Below are positions 6,392 to 6,552 of a stretch of DNA of 6,552 nucleotides, piece by piece. The number at the start of each line of letters is the position of its first letter. The first letter of the stretch is position 1. The notes under the pieces are model-generated. The model was not told the origin of the DNA. It ran no database searches and saw only the letters and a program-made list of their open reading frames with translations. Origin of the DNA: Deltaproteobacteria bacterium (GTDB taxonomy: Bacteria > Desulfobacterota > Desulfobacteria > C00003060 > C00003106); the NCBI GenBank assembly GCA_019314005.1, contig JAFDAE010000240.1:1-6552 (forward strand). Reading direction: 5' to 3'. Made by a program: the position numbers and the translations under genes.

Positions 6392-6552
6392 TGCAAAAGA
6401 ATAATTGAGTAGTATTATATGAACGTTAATACTGAAGTATTGAGCCCAGTTTGAATCTCTTTATTGCATTTTTCGCATAGTATATCCAACGCTCAAGCGA
6501 CTGTTGGATGCCGGGCTGCAGCCGTCGGACCTGAGTGACAACGGCTCACAAC
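6392..6552. other. 3' tail: no confident gene; weak inverted repeats, then a GC-richer stretch
   Basis: An AT-rich part (to about 6485) follows the Nmad3-like stop, then composition turns GC-richer to the window edge. Inverted repeats seen are AGTATTA (6411-6417) with TAATACT (6427-6433), an overlapping AATACT (6428-6433) with AGTATT (6436-6441), and ATCCAAC with GTTGGAT around 6484-6511. None is followed by a T-run, so no intrinsic terminator is called. From 6444 the + strand is open to the edge and includes YPTLKRLLDAGLQPSDLSDN. The opposite strand is also open for about 30 codons, so strand and identity are unresolved. Confidence 0.35.
6411..6441. repeat. Nested AT-rich inverted repeat (three arms)
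   Basis: AGTATTA (6411-6417), TAATACT (6427-6433) and AGTATT (6436-6441) let the middle arm pair with either neighbour. The stems are 6-7 bp and nearly all A/T, so a transcript hairpin would be weak. It could be a protein-binding dyad at the end of the operon or chance; no U-tract follows. Confidence 0.3.

Noticed and set aside
6411..6441. Intrinsic terminator after the Nmad3-like gene
   Set aside because: The stems are 6-7 bp and almost all A/T, with no following T-run.

Overview
The window is the 3' part of a type I restriction-modification (hsd) locus, read entirely on the + strand, followed by one accessory gene and a short non-coding tail. Nothing identifies the organism precisely. Table 11 coding, ATG and TTG starts with purine-rich Shine-Dalgarno sequences, and ATGA/TTGA stop-start overlaps show a prokaryote. 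Base composition is moderate, with GC-richer hsdM and hsdR and clearly AT-richer hsdS recognition domains and accessory gene. No rRNA, tRNA, CRISPR array or insertion sequence was found.

Layout: 1-1266 is the C-terminal part of HsdM, the DNA methyltransferase subunit; the window opens just after where the catalytic NPPF motif would lie. 1263-2468 is an intact HsdS specificity subunit whose two target-recognition domains are clearly related to each other. 2465-5547 is hsdR, the restriction/translocase subunit, broken in two places. The first part (2465-3967) carries the PD-(D/E)xK nuclease and the first RecA-like motor domain. The second (3930-5600) carries the second motor domain and most of the helical C-terminus. 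The true C-terminal end survives in a third frame (about 5413-5547). At both junctions roughly 20-25 expected family residues are missing and the frame moves by the same amount, so each looks like a small deletion with a frameshift rather than a single-base error. 5621-6391 encodes a 256-residue protein resembling the Nmad3 family (nucleotide modification associated domain 3). 6392-6552 holds weak inverted repeats and possibly the edge of another gene.

Together: HsdM and HsdS could still form an M2S methyltransferase that marks a bipartite DNA site, while HsdR as written cannot be made as one protein. The locus therefore looks like a restriction system reduced to methylation only, unless the two lesions are assembly or sequencing errors. 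The adjacent Nmad3-like gene is the least characterised element and sits where a co-transcribed accessory factor of the R-M system would be expected.
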